Shown piece by piece: positions 1 to 12,607 of a stretch of 64,000 nucleotides of DNA. Origin of the DNA: Datnioides undecimradiatus. Taxonomy: Eukaryota; Chordata; Actinopteri; Lobotiformes; Datnioididae. The notes beneath the pieces were generated by a model. That model was not told where the DNA came from. It was given only the letters and a program-made list of their open reading frames with translations, and did no database searches. Both the position numbers and the translations under genes were made by a program. The first letter of the stretch is position 1. Every line of letters begins with the position of its first letter. The stretch covers positions 13,152,957 through 13,216,956 of the forward strand of contig WARS01000015.1 in assembly GCA_008933995.1 (NCBI GenBank), written 5' to 3'.

Positions 1-3000
1 GCAGAGCCTTGCAAGTTATTTCATGCATGTCTAGTTAAGCAGAGACTTGGCAAAGAGTGCAGATGTAAAGAAAGCCCATAAGGCATGCTCTTGCCTCCTT
101 CGATCAGTCCAAGATTCACTTGGTCGAGCACAGCCTGATATTAACCTGACGTTTCCTTCATCAGGCCTTATTTCTGACAGCTCTGTCTTCTCACATAATG
201 AGAGCGCATTCCATATTGCCAAAATGTCACAGCCTGCCCTTTTCAAGCCCCAGCTCGACACAAGCAAAGCTAAGTGTTTTCCTTTAAAGGTAATAGCAAG
301 AAAGTCCTGTGACACACAAGCCGTGATTTCACTTGTTTCATGTTGCTGTTGCTGGAGATTTTGCTGTTATTTATGACTGTGAAAACTGGGATCAGATACA
401 TCAATTGTTGCCGGAGTTGTTATTTGCCTCGTGAGCCTCTAAATCAAAGCTATGCCTTTTTACAGTCCTGTGTCATGGGTTGCATATGACTATGAGCTGT
501 GAGCGGTTCAACAAAAGAGGGATTTTTGTTTTTTGAGATTCTTTTTTTAAAGCAATTACCACAAGCCTGACGAGGTAAAACTATACAGATTGTCACAAGA
601 GAATCACAAAGATTGGAGGAAAATTTAAAGATTTTCAACTATGCTCTTAAAACAGTAATTCAACATTTTAGGAAATACACTTAATCACTTTCTGGCAAAG
701 AGTTAAATGAGGAGACTGATACCACTCATATTCTTCCCTAAAATATGAAGCTACAGGTAGCAGCTGGTTAACTCAGCTTAGCACAAATGGGAAACAGGGA
801 GTAACAACTAGTATGACTACCTCCAGAGCACAATACAGTTTCACGGGGGTTAGGTGCCGTTCTCTTTCTCTGTCTCGAAATGTTCATTTTTACAGTTCAG
901 TTAGTTTAGATTAGATGCATTTTAAATGTATGCTATATGTCACGTTACTTACTAAGCTTTAGAGGTGCAGGCAGGCTAGCTGCTTTACCCTGTTTCAGAT
1001 CTTTGTGCTAAGCTAAGCTAACCAGTAAGTTTATATTTGACAGACAGATATGAGAGCGGTATCAACCTTCTCATCTAACACTCATCAAGAAAGCAAACAG
1101 GCACATTTCCCAATATGCCAAACTATTGCTTAAATCATCCCCCTGACCCAGAGGGGGAACCACTAAGATAGATTGTGGGTTATCGCTGCATGTACTAACA
1201 GGAAAACAGCTTGCTCGCCCTGCCACATAATTTAAAAGGGATCACTTTAAAGATGGCCCACCTTGCTACAACAGCCACAACAGCAGCTCCATAAAAAAGC
1301 TGCCTCAGCCTTAATTTTTTTGAAGAGATGATGCATCATTTGCATAAACAAAAGACATACATGCGTGTGTGCTGGCGCGCTGTGGGACTGGCAGTAAGAC
1401 CAGCCATGGATATCAGGAACATCAAGAACAAATACAGTTCCCCGACTGATTAACCAGCTCGAGCTTGCTCACGACACCAACACCATCAAATACATCATTA
1501 CCGGCTTACGCAGCGACTCAATTACGCCTCATCTTGACAGCCCTGACAGGATTCAGCTTCCACTTGTGTGTACATTTGCGTGAAGGGTCTAAGCAGCTGC
1601 CAAGTGAGCAACGGCAGGCCAGAGTCAGACAAAACAGCATGTGGGTGTGTGGATGAGCTTGTTTATAAAGCCTCTGAGTTCAGGTGGAGGAGAAACCATA
1701 CACGTTCATGATAAGTGAACCAACACTCTATTCTGAGAGTATGAAGTGTGCTGGATGGATCCATTCTTGTATTATAGGTTGCATAAAGGCACTTCAGCTA
1801 CAACACCTATAAACTTTAACCCTCAGCAGCATTTTCACTCTTCTCCTTTTTCTGTGTGTGCGCATATGTCTCTGTGTGTGTCACTGATTGTCCCTCAGCG
1901 CAAGATAAAAGACCCCTTTGCTGTTAATACGCTTGTGCTTGACAGTTAAAAGAACGTCAGCATAACAGTTTCAGACACTGTCACAAAAGCAACAGCGTCT
2001 GTCTTTCTGCAGCGCATTAATAAGCTGCTGCTTGACCTGGCCTCAGCAATTTAAGAGGACTTCTGCTGTTTTTGTGAATTCTTATTGGAGTGTGGTCAGA
2101 TTTTAATTCACAGACATGCACAGGATATTTCAGTTGCACACTCATAATATCCACATCAACTGGTTCGGTGCAGTCCACGAGTTATTTTGCACTCTGCTTG
2201 TTTCACTGTTTCCCTTATTAAGCTGCCTCATCCTGTTCCCCTGTGGTTCCTACATTTACCAGAATGCCTTTCATCAGTAACCGGAGTATGAATGTTTCAC
2301 CTTAACCATAAACTTAGTCTCTTGTGACTGAATTCCTCCCATTTAATGCAAAAAATATGACTAGTTGCTGCCGTACGAACAATACAACACAAAAGAAGAG
2401 GGGAAGCTGGAAGGGCTTTCAGTGGGATTTTTCCTTTAGGTGTCTGTAGGTTTCAAGGTCCAAACATTTCAAGGGCAAACGGAGCAAAGAGAGCATCAAA
2501 CAGTGCTTTGCATTAACAACGTGCGACTGACTCCTTGTAGACACATGAAATTATTGTTTTACTGTACAGTAAATATGGCACAGCTGACTTAAACTAAACA
2601 TAAACTTGGCCTTTCTTCTCCCCAGTGTTATGAGGGGGAATACCATTGCTTTAAATACTTTGTTAATACATAGGTACACATGGGAGTACTTACGCACTAG
2701 CCCAGATGGTGGACCCTCTAATTTGAAATCCAAGGGTATAATTAAGAGACAAAAAAATTAAAAAGGAAAGCATGAGGATTTGCTGCCTCGACATGAAACG
2801 CGGCACAAATTACAGCAAAGAGAAGCTCGGTTAGTGTGGTCATCATTATTAGATATTCACATTAGAACAAAATATTCTCCGGGAAGGCAGCTTTGACTCG
2901 GGGATCCGGCTGTAACTTTGAAGTTCTGCAGATAGACGCAAGCGTATCCCTGCGTATTAGTCTGAACTCGGTGGCAAATTAAATGAATAATATCAGATGA

Positions 3001-3906
3001 CTGAGCGGAGGCCTTCGAGTTCATTTCAGGGTGGAACTGATCTTTGAATAGTTCAATTAAAGACACAATGGGCTGATAAGAGATGCAGCCATCAGTAATT
3101 TTATGCTGGAGATTAAACGTGTCATAAACACGCGTTTCCGTGTAACTTGTTATAGAGGTGATGAATCAAAAACAGTCAAATGCGAGACAAATCAGCTGAA
3201 CGCTGCTGATGCAGAGCAGGTAAACACGCGAGGACTAGAGGCGCAGGATGTGTTGGAGAGCTGAGTGCGTAAAAGCTGCAGGTTAATGTTGAAGCTTGTC
3301 GTTTTCCCTGATAATGTAGTTTTCAGAACAACAAAACAGGATTTGCCGATTATTTCAAAACCTTCTCCGGATTTTATTGAGCCCATCTTCGCTTTGTCGC
3401 GTGTTTGTCTGCAGGTTCGGAGGAGACCTTTTTGGACACGGTTTAGTCTACAAGTGTAAGTTCTGCGTGGACGTGAAAGTGTATTCAAATCAGAGTAGAC
3501 ACTCCGCTCACCTAAACTCCAACTTCTGCTATCACACTATTTTAATTACGACAAAAAAACAACCTGCCTCCGAGCTTCGACGTTGGTCTGTAAACATCCC
3601 GGTTAAAGACATTTGGAAAACAACGCCGTAGTGGGATCCGGACCAACACGATGAACTATGAATGAAGTTACTGCGACTGCAATCTGTGACATGTTCGATA
3701 TTAAATGGCAAAATAACAATTTGCATTGAAATGAAAAAAACTTTGGAGTGTGGGTCGCACAGTTTCTGGTCGGATACAGGCTCCCCCGGTACGCAAAAGA
3801 ACAACTTTGGAGACGCTTCCGACAACGCAGATGTGTGTCGGTATACATGTTTAGGGAAAAAAAGACAAAAAAACAAAGAAAAGACGAGCTCAAAAGTTGG
3901 ACTTAC
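1..3906. other. Probable first intron of the leftward gene, no exon seen
   Basis: No open frame here has coding character on either strand. The stretch holds a fold-back repeat at 654-1132 and otherwise single-copy-looking sequence. The part at about 2830-3130 is balanced in composition and free of simple repeats, so it could be a conserved regulatory element of the gene whose first exon is at 3907-3985. That is inference only. Confidence 0.4.
654..1132. repeat. Fold-back (long inverted repeat) MITE-like element
   Basis: The left arm (about 654-810) and the right arm (about 965-1132) are imperfect reverse complements. Both contain the TTAGCTTAGC-type motif, a GGAAACAGG-like motif, the 'GATACCACTCAT'-type block and a terminal GGGAAAT-like block, in mirrored order. 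I recognise this as a very common percomorph fold-back repeat. It carries no coding capacity. Confidence 0.75.
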
Positions 3907-3985
3907 CGGTCTCGAAATGACTCAAAGCCGCAGAAGAAATAACCCCAGCGAGAAGAAGTGCAGAGGCGAGTGTCCAGGAATCCAT
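3907..3985 (-). CDS. Signal-peptide first coding exon of an unidentified secreted or membrane protein (partial gene)
   Basis: The exon encodes 26 residues starting MDSWTLASALLLAGVISSAA, a typical signal peptide with a hydrophobic core and small residues before a likely cleavage point. It ends in phase 1 at a good donor (G|GTAAGT). The surrounding 3.5-4.14 kb is richer in CpG than its flanks, as expected for a promoter and 5' UTR. The longer in-frame reading upstream (from 4078) is probably 5' UTR. No second exon was found between 1 and 3906, so that stretch is read as part of intron 1, and the gene continues past the left edge. The family is unknown. Human DHRS13 lies near SEZ6 and human SUSD2 lies on the same chromosome arm as SEZ6L, so a sez6-family gene is one idea. 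Nothing in these 26 residues proves it. Confidence 0.6.
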
Positions 3986-5789
3986 CGTGCGGTTAAAGAG
4001 TCTGAACGGGCTTTCAGGTGAAGTGCAGCCTGACGGACAGATGCGCAGACTGGCGGGCTGCTGGGCTCCCTGACTCACTCACTGTCCGGTGTCTGTGCAG
4101 GAGTCGCTCTTTGGCCGCCGTTAAGAGTCCCTGAACTTCAAGGCAGGTCCTACAGCCACTACTACACTGACACCACAAAGACGGGAACAGATAGTAGAAA
4201 GCAGGGATCCTATTTCCAACCCATGTGACAGGAAATAGGGGCAATAGATTCAACCTGCAGCGCCGTGGAAGCAGCGGAGAGAAAGAAGGAGGAGAAGGGA
4301 GGAGGGAGGGTGTGTGGTGGTGCATGTGTTGGAGGGTGGTGCAATGAACAGCAGGTTAGCAAAAAGTAAAACAGATTTTCCCTCTGGATTTACAAGCCAC
4401 AACCCGATAATAAGTCTACAATTACAACAAAACTAGACAAAAACATAACAGGGATATGACGATAAACTATTCCAGAGGTCAAAAATTGCATTTAACCACC
4501 AAACATACATTTTTCATTTACTATCAGGTCCCTGTAGTAATATTATAGACATGGACGTGAGATCAGAACTACCATAAAGTATGATAATTCACTGTAAACA
4601 TGCTATGCCACACAATCAGTCCCATCTGGAATATTCAGGGAGTATTGTCTTTGTTTTTATGTTGGAGACTAAATCTAACTGGGGGCCCATTACTTGAGGA
4701 ATCCTCTGGGCTGTACGCAATGCTAAAGTGCACAGAAAGGCAAGTCAAAGGATCACGGCAATACATCATTTTAATAGCTGCAGTACAGAAAAGGGGGGAA
4801 AGTGAGTGAGGAGCTCATGATACCGGCTGAGCAGTGGTTACATTATTTAGCATTAATACAAAGTTTATATGTAAATGAGACCTGGGCGATAACTCAACGG
4901 TAACTTTTAAACATTTATTTGAGAGGAGATTTCAGTTTGTCCTGCTCCTGAAGTTGTAATAAAAATAAACGTGTGATAACATTTATGTTCTTTGACTTGT
5001 CTGCCTATTTGGTAATAAATACAAGTAACATGTTCGGTGGGAATAACTGAAAGTTGCACAAAAGACTTCTTTCTTCTTGTGAGTTTTAGTCGTTTACATC
5101 CACAGTTACTAATCTAAAGAAATGTGTGTGAAAAGTGTGTGCGTTTTTCTGAACTGGGTGCTGTAAAACAAGCAGCGGGTAACATTTCGATTTCCTGCAA
5201 TTATATTGAAAATGGGGATATGTGGGCATAAACATGAAGCTTTTTCTTATCTCACACACTGTGATAGAAACAGGTGCACTGTCACAGTCAGTCCCTCTCA
5301 CCTCTCACCTCAGGCTGACACTCATCCTAAGTGTGAAACAGCACCCCCGTGTGTTTCACAGCAAGCACCATGCAGCGCTGCGATGAAGTGTCCGAGCCAA
5401 GAGCAGTCAGTCAGCCTAAAAATAGACAATGCAGTATGATCTCACCACTCTTAGCAGGAAAAAAAAAGGCCCAACATTTATTTTGCCAAAACCGATGGGG
5501 TTGAGATGGGGTGCACAGGGAAAGTAATCTAGCATGACGTGCGCCCTTTGAGAAACGTAACTGTAATGTAACCGGCTGAGACATCAGCTGGTAAAAACTG
5601 CACTTATATGATAGACTGAAATTTTTTTCAAAGAAAGAGATTTTTATAATTTAGTCATATAGACAATATACAGTCTATGGCTATATCTCACATGTCAAAC
5701 CTTTTATGAAAACTGCAGAGCGGCTAGTTTTCAGTCTATACTATCTATTTCACTGTGACATTCTATGCATCAAATGTCCCACAGTGGGA

Positions 5790-5985
5790 ATATAACTAAG
5801 TACGCCAACCCGAAAATTGTATTGCTGTACTATTTTGAGGTTCTTTATTCAAGCATTTTCATCTTCTGCTTCTTTGTACTTACTCCCCACTACTTTCTGG
5901 GGCCAATATTATACTTTTTACTCCACTAAATGCTTTTAAATTAATTTTGCAGCTATAATTTTAAACCTAAACATTTTATATCCAA
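5790..5985. repeat. Relic of the widespread fish 'TTTTTACTCCACTA' interspersed repeat
   Basis: Blocks such as CTATTTTGAGGTTCTTTATTC, CATTTTC..TGCT.CTTTGTACTT and TTTTTACTCCACTAAATG match a repeat family I recognise as abundant in percomorph fishes. Ends are approximate. A second member of what looks like the same family lies at about 54300-54560. Confidence 0.6.
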
Positions 5986-6926
5986 AACGTGACACATTTT
6001 TTTTTAAATAAACCCACCTATTAGTACATGAAGTAGTTTAAATTAGCTCAACCTTGATTAGCAACAACATTTATAAAACATAAATATACATATACATGCA
6101 TCTGTGTATTGTGGTATGATTAAAAATCTCATATATAATACAACAGTCGCAGGAGCCATGGCTTTGCTTTTGAGACTCTGAAGGTACATTTGGCTGATGA
6201 TACTTGTGAGCGGATGCAGCTAACAATTGTTTTCATCATCACTTGATTATTCTGACAATTATGCTCTCTATTAAGTTCCTAGAAACAATAATGATGTTTT
6301 CATGTCCTGTTTTGTCTGAGAAACAAAAAACAAACACCAAATCAGATGTTTAATATTGTAGAAGAATACAAAAAAACAGCAAATGTTTTTAAAAGGTGGA
6401 ACAAGTGAAGTGCAGAAAAATATGAGGAATGAAAAACTACCTGGTTGATTGAGTTTTGACTTTTCAATACTTTCCCACCACTGCATCCTGTGTATTAGCA
6501 TCAACGTTTACTGTGTGACATGTTGGGAGTATGTGCTTATACAAAGCAGCCTCAGTGTCCTCAGACTGAATGAAAACTACTGTGTCCATATGAAAATTAA
6601 CTTGAATTGGAGTCCTGTCATTACCACCCATCTTCCGTGCTATCGGTCTGTGATGCTGTGCTGTTATGGTAGCAAGGCTTCCTTTGTCTTCTTTGTCTGT
6701 GTGTGTGTGATCACATGTTGGGCTTGTCTGTACATGCTGCCTGGCCACATTCCTTGTGGTCTGCTGGAGTTACTGTAATTCTGTTGTCTTTTTTCTCTCT
6801 CCAGATAAAACTTGGCATTTCTACACATGACATTCACACTTTAGTCTTTTGGCATTTTGCCTTTTAGACAGTTCAGCTGCTTTTCACTGAGTTCGAGAAC
6901 ATCCGATAACGAGTATCCAAAGTTCC

Positions 6927-6929
<3 letters not shown>

Positions 6930-6963
<34 letters not shown>
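6930..6963 (+). repeat. (TG)n microsatellite
   Basis: About 17 uninterrupted TG dinucleotides, followed by GCGCGC. Confidence 0.95.
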
Positions 6964-6970
<7 letters not shown>

Positions 6971-9900
6971 TTTAAGCACGGGTGGCCGCAGTGAGAGCTG
7001 AGCCCTTCACCCTTTGCCGGTGTGTCCTGCCTGCTGCGTTATGCAAGGCAGAGGCTGGAGGTCATAGCAAGAATAATCCACTGAGATGTATTAGAAACTA
7101 CTCTGGCATCCCTGACCTGCCTGCCAATGGGAGGTTATGCATAGTTGAATTAGAAGTTGGCCCAGATGCTCTGAATCCACAAATTCAGGAGCCAAGACTA
7201 TGTCATGTCCTTGTTTTCTCTTGGGTAAACAAGAGTGCCTGGCCCTGAATCTTAATGCCACATTTCTCTCCTTTGTGGTCACAACAATTTCTCCTCCTAT
7301 GCTTTTGTTCTCGACACTCAGGAGAATCTTTGGCTGCATTGTACCTGAGGTTCCCAAGTCTTTTACTTTTTAGCGTGAAAATGCCTTTAATCACACGTCA
7401 TCTTGTTACATCACAGAGAAAAAAGGGTCAGTCAAGATTACAAAAACATAATTCTCCTAATATATTCTCCTAATCAAAGCATGCAGACAGTTTTTGTACC
7501 TATCATTTCATGTTTTGAGTCTTGGACATTTCTGCTACCACTTCAGTGCAATAAAGGTGAATGGAAATTCTTTTTTGCTCACAAGTTAGAACCAGCTTTT
7601 TGGTTACTCAAGATAAATCACAGAAGTGCAGAGGTGCCTATTTTGATCAATCAGTTGTTTAAATTACACACTAGAGGACTCGAATGTCTTTGGGTTTTTT
7701 GACTGTTGGTTGGACAAAACAAACAATGTGAATAACTCAATTTGTATTCTTGGAAATTGTGACTGGCGTCATCTTATAGACAAAACAATTACTTGACCAA
7801 TCAAGAATATAACTGGCAGAATTATCTGCAATGAAAATAATCATTACTCTCAGCTTTTGAAGGAAGTAGGTCCAATGAAAATGGACCTCAGTTGTCAGTT
7901 CTGTGAATTATGAAGTGAAACCAGGATATTGTTTCTGGAAAGACTTGTTTTGATATTGTTCAGCGAGAATTTCAGCAGTAATGTTGGGAAATCTCAGACA
8001 GATATCTTCAATGCTGAGCACATAAAAGTAAAGATAATAGATAATATATGTTTTATGGTAAAGCGATCCTTTAAAATTAGTGTGTCCAGTGAGTGCACAC
8101 CTCGCTTCTGAGGCTAAATTTAGAAGATTCACAGATGTGTCTTGCACCCTGATGAATTAGACTGATGGATGACGGTTTTGTCTCCTTCTTTGTCATCACC
8201 ACTGAGTCACCGTTTGCTGTCGAGATCATTCCCCTCAGTGCCAAAATAATCTCTGCCGTCGTTTGGCTCATTACATTAATTAAAACCAAAACACGCTTGA
8301 CGCATAACTTCTTGTGTCTACTCCTGGTGGGGGTGGGAGGGAAGACACAGTGAGTCGATGCGATTACTCACCCAAAGCATCTGGTTGTTGTCTGAAGTCT
8401 GTGCGACCTGGCCAACAACCCCCTCACGGCCACATCAGTGTCTATATGATCCACATCATTAGCGGTTGCACACAACACAGCACACATTACAGTGTCACTC
8501 TCTGACCCCAGCAAAGCTCTGTTCAATTGGGCTCCCCTTGACAAATGACTGCCTCTGGCCTCATCTGTCCCAGTAACAACGCCCCCAACCACGTTGTCTC
8601 TTGACTCCTATCCCCTACACACACACCTGTAACAGGGCCCCTGAGCTTACCCATGTTCAAAGCTGAGATAAAAGCTAACGTTTACACCCAGCCACCTGCA
8701 CGTAACCAGCAGCTACTGTAACACCGCAATCCCTCCTCCTCCGCCTCGCTCCGCTGACACACACAGCCGTCATCCATCTTGCTAGGCCTCCCGGGTCTCT
8801 AATTAGGCTCCGGGTGGGTGACACCCCCTGGAATGTTTATTGTAACATTGCTCGGCTTTATCTTCCTTTACAGAAAAACCAAGAGAGAGGAAGAAATAAC
8901 AAAACACAAAACAGACAGAGGAGCAGAGAAAGGACAAGAGGTGGATGGAACGTGTTTCTCTATGCACCAAGATATTTGTCAGGTCTAAATTAAAGGAAAT
9001 TTTTGCATTACAGATTATAATGATTTGGGTCTACGATACATTTTGTTTAACTTTTCTGTATCAGTTATGATTCATTGTACTCACCATGCGATTGCATAGA
9101 TCTGTGTGACACAATGCTCCTACAAAGGGCGTGCACATCTAATGCAAGTAAGTTCATAAGTCAAGTTTGAATCAGAGTTTTTGTCTGTAAATTGTAATGG
9201 ATGTTTACTTCAGACACTTTGAACAGTCAGTTTGCCATTGTTTTCTCTAGCTGGTTAACCTGGGTGTTTGTTCAAAATGTCTGACCGCCTGACTGCATAA
9301 GTTTCTTCAGTATTCACAGCAACACTATGCAATGAGATCTTAGATCACAGTCAGTACAATTTTATTACTACAAGACCAATGACAAAAACACAGAACTGAC
9401 TGATTGTTCCAGACAATTCCAGACAAGTAGATAACATGACAAACATAAAATTATATGAATTGTTTGAACTAGATCTACCCTAGAGATATCAGTCTGTGTT
9501 GGATGATGTGATAACTCTGAATGGATTACTTTGCATCGGCTATTTTGTTAATCCAGTTCAAACAGAGAGGTAAGAGAGGGAGTAAACTCAGAGGATGAGA
9601 AGGGCTGGATGAGATGAGAATCAACCCAGTGGCCATGTTTTCACCATGGAAGATTGCAGGCGTTCTTGTCTGTCAGCCTTGCAGGGCAAAGCTACCGTGG
9701 GCCTCAAATGTTCAGAACTTAACCAAAAACCAAACATAAAGTTTCTAGAGTCCCCGTAAATCAGGGCCATGTCTCTGCATAAGTGATCATTCCATTTTTG
9801 GGAAATCCTATAAAACTGAATGATTTATTCAGTGACGCAGTAAAGTTTATTTGAAGTTGGGTGGCAGCGGGAGCTAACAAGGCGAGGCAGCTGGATTTGC

Positions 9901-12163
9901 AAGCTCACATGAAATCACATGAACCAGAGAATTCATCTTGCTGATTTGTCTAAACTACATTGGCTCCGATTAGCTGACACTAGATAGCATACCTGTTGAT
10001 ATATTTTCTAAAAGTTGTTTAAAGTTTTTTTTTTTTCAAATGAGACTTTAAATCAGCAATAATTAATTTACTGGCTATCACAAAATTAGTCATTTTATAT
10101 ATACATATCTCTCTCTATATATACGTTCAATATATGCAGTCCTATTTAAGTATTTGCATAAGTATAGATGTTGTAGTGGAAAAAAATGCCACTTCACTAG
10201 CAGACAGACAAAATTAGTGTTCATTAGTGTAGTGGTGAGAGTGAATCAAAATCAAAACAAGCTGAATGACACTAAAGTCATGCTGAGTGGAGGTGCCAAC
10301 TGACTGTGGGTTCTTCATCGCAAGCGGCCCCTTTAAAATTAAATATAGCAACATAAAAACTCTACCCTTAGAGAGTCTACAGAGTGATTATGGTTACACA
10401 TTTACAACTTAATGTGCAGCCTATCTCACCTCTGGAACACTAATTCTTCACTGACTGCAAAACTATGATTGATATAATAGAACAGAGCAAGAAGGTTTTC
10501 TCTGATTGACTCTTTACTGCCAACAAAGATAAGGATGTCATTGCTAGCACCATTACAATCATCACTCTTCCAAGTCTGAAATATCTTCTCGTGAACTCAT
10601 CGCAGACCAGGAAATGAGCCAGAAGGTTGCTGGCTAGCGTCACCGCACTTCCCGCCATGACACAATGTCCTCGGTTTGTGGGAATCATCCAGGGATGGAT
10701 CTCTGCTGTGGGCTGACAGTGACAGCCCATCAGGCTCACACTCAAAAAGAGCTGCAAATGGTAACAGAGCATCAGCGCCATTTCAGCTGGAGAGCAATAT
10801 GGACCACGGGGAACCAAAGCCATGGTACCAGTGATCATCAGACCTCTGAACAATAACAGTACCAGTTTTCTCTGTTGGGCTGGAATGACACCTCAGGTTT
10901 GAAACATCTACTTGGGAATAGTTGACCCTGGGAAATTCTTGGAAACCTTTTTTTTTCTGAAACCAAAGAAATAAAATTATCTGAATGTTTTCTTTACATT
11001 TGGAAGTGGTGCATTTTCTTTTGAGTGTTGTCTGGGCCTGGTCTTCGAAGGATGGTAGAAAGTGGTCACCACATTAAATCAACTTCAATCCTAAAGCTCG
11101 TTCTGAGCACAAACAACTCCAGGGGGGGTTTAGCTTTGTGGGATATATTGAGGCCAGACTTGTTTTTATGCTGCACCTCTTTTTTTTGTTTCCAAGTGAA
11201 CCTCAACAACATTGCAAACATCCTCTGATGGGTGTCTTTTTCGTTTCATCCATTCAGCAAATGTAATGTGAGAACCACCTTCCAACATATGCAAAGTGTA
11301 AACTGCTGATGAGAAACACACTGTGAGGATGCAAACCCTGGTATGGCTACAGTGTTTACAGCAGTTGAACTAAGAGAAGATGAAAAGCGTGTTGACGTCA
11401 TATTTCACTTCAGCAGCTAAACATTTGGTGCCCAAGTGAAAACAGAAACACAGTTCTATAGAGTCAGATATCTACGGTGACACAAGCCATGTGCCATGTT
11501 TTAGGCCACAGAATGTGAACAAATATATGTTTGCAGGTTTATGGTTTCAAGCTATAAACTAGTCGATGCCCTGCACAGTCACTGCTAATACACCATGCTG
11601 TGCTGATGTCTGGCAGGTCTCCCACTCCATCTCAGTCCCAATTATGAAATGAAACTAGTCAGGGGAAGCTGTGCCCTCCATGCAATCTTCTAACACTCAG
11701 ATCAGAAGGCATGACCAATCCTTGCCTACAAATCTTACTGAAACTAAAGAAAATAAAAGTTGGATGATTTCAGTCGGCATCTAGAGAAATACACTGTACT
11801 GATTAACAGTGGTTAACAATTTAACCATTTAGAGGAATATACAGGCCACTAATGTCAGGCAATTTCTCCATTGGAAGACCACATTTGCAGCATATTTTAC
11901 AAACATGGGGGCAGCTGGGGCGACTGCTGTGCAGTTGCATCATGTTAAATAATTTTTAACATTCTTGTCTTGCTTGAATACATGTGTAATATAACTAGTA
12001 CTACTTTTGTAATAAAACACACACAGAACTATTTGACCATTTGGAGGTGAGTAGAAGCCAGCTAAGTTTCTGGCATGTGGGGCAGTCCAGAGTGCACTTT
12101 TTAATGTTTTATCTATCATAGAGGCTTTTGTTGTTAAAATCATCATATTTCAAAGACTGGAAC

Positions 12164-12607
12164 TGTCAAGGCTTGGTTTGGAGGTGAGAGCAGGACCCAG
12201 ATGCAGGCAGGGACAAGGACACAAAAGATCTTTTTACAGTTTATTTTAAGGGCTAGGCTTACGGATGGTCAAGGCAGGCATGGTCAAAATCTAGGTAGTC
12301 AGTCCAAACAAGACATGGTAAGAAAAAAATCCAAAAACCAAAAATGCAAAAACCAGAAATCCAAATTCTCTATGAACAAGCAAAAGGAATCAAGGTAGGG
12401 ACATGGACGCTAACAGAGCAAATGAACCGACCGAGAACAAAGGCAATGGCATAACTTAAATAGACAGGGGAGGGCAGCAAAACGAGACACAGGTGAAACC
12501 AATGGACTAATCAAGGTCAGGAAACAAGTAGACAGAAACACACAAGGGAAGAACCTTTCAAAATAAGACAGGAAATAAAACAAGAAACTCAACTCAAAAC
12601 CCTGACA
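12164..12607 (-). mobile_element. Solo LTR-like insertion with 5-bp target-site duplication
   Basis: The 444-bp segment begins TGTCAAGG and ends CCTGACA, so it has TG..CA termini inside a short inverted repeat. It is flanked on both sides by GGAAC (12159-12163 and 12608-12612), a perfect 5-bp duplication. On the minus strand it has a TATTTAAG box (12455-12462) and, about 210 bp downstream, an AATAAA signal (12240-12245), the order expected of U3-R-U5. There is no internal coding region and no second copy, which suggests a solo LTR left by recombination. A similar repeat is familiar from many fish genomes. A non-autonomous DNA element is the alternative, but TG/CA ends and a 5-bp duplication favour an LTR. 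Confidence 0.65.

Noticed and set aside
10440..10853. Minus-strand open frame of 137 codons with three hydrophobic stretches
   Set aside because: No recognisable motif, no splice signals consistent with a gene around it, and composition like the flanks. It is the longest frame in this gene-poor stretch, and length alone is not enough.
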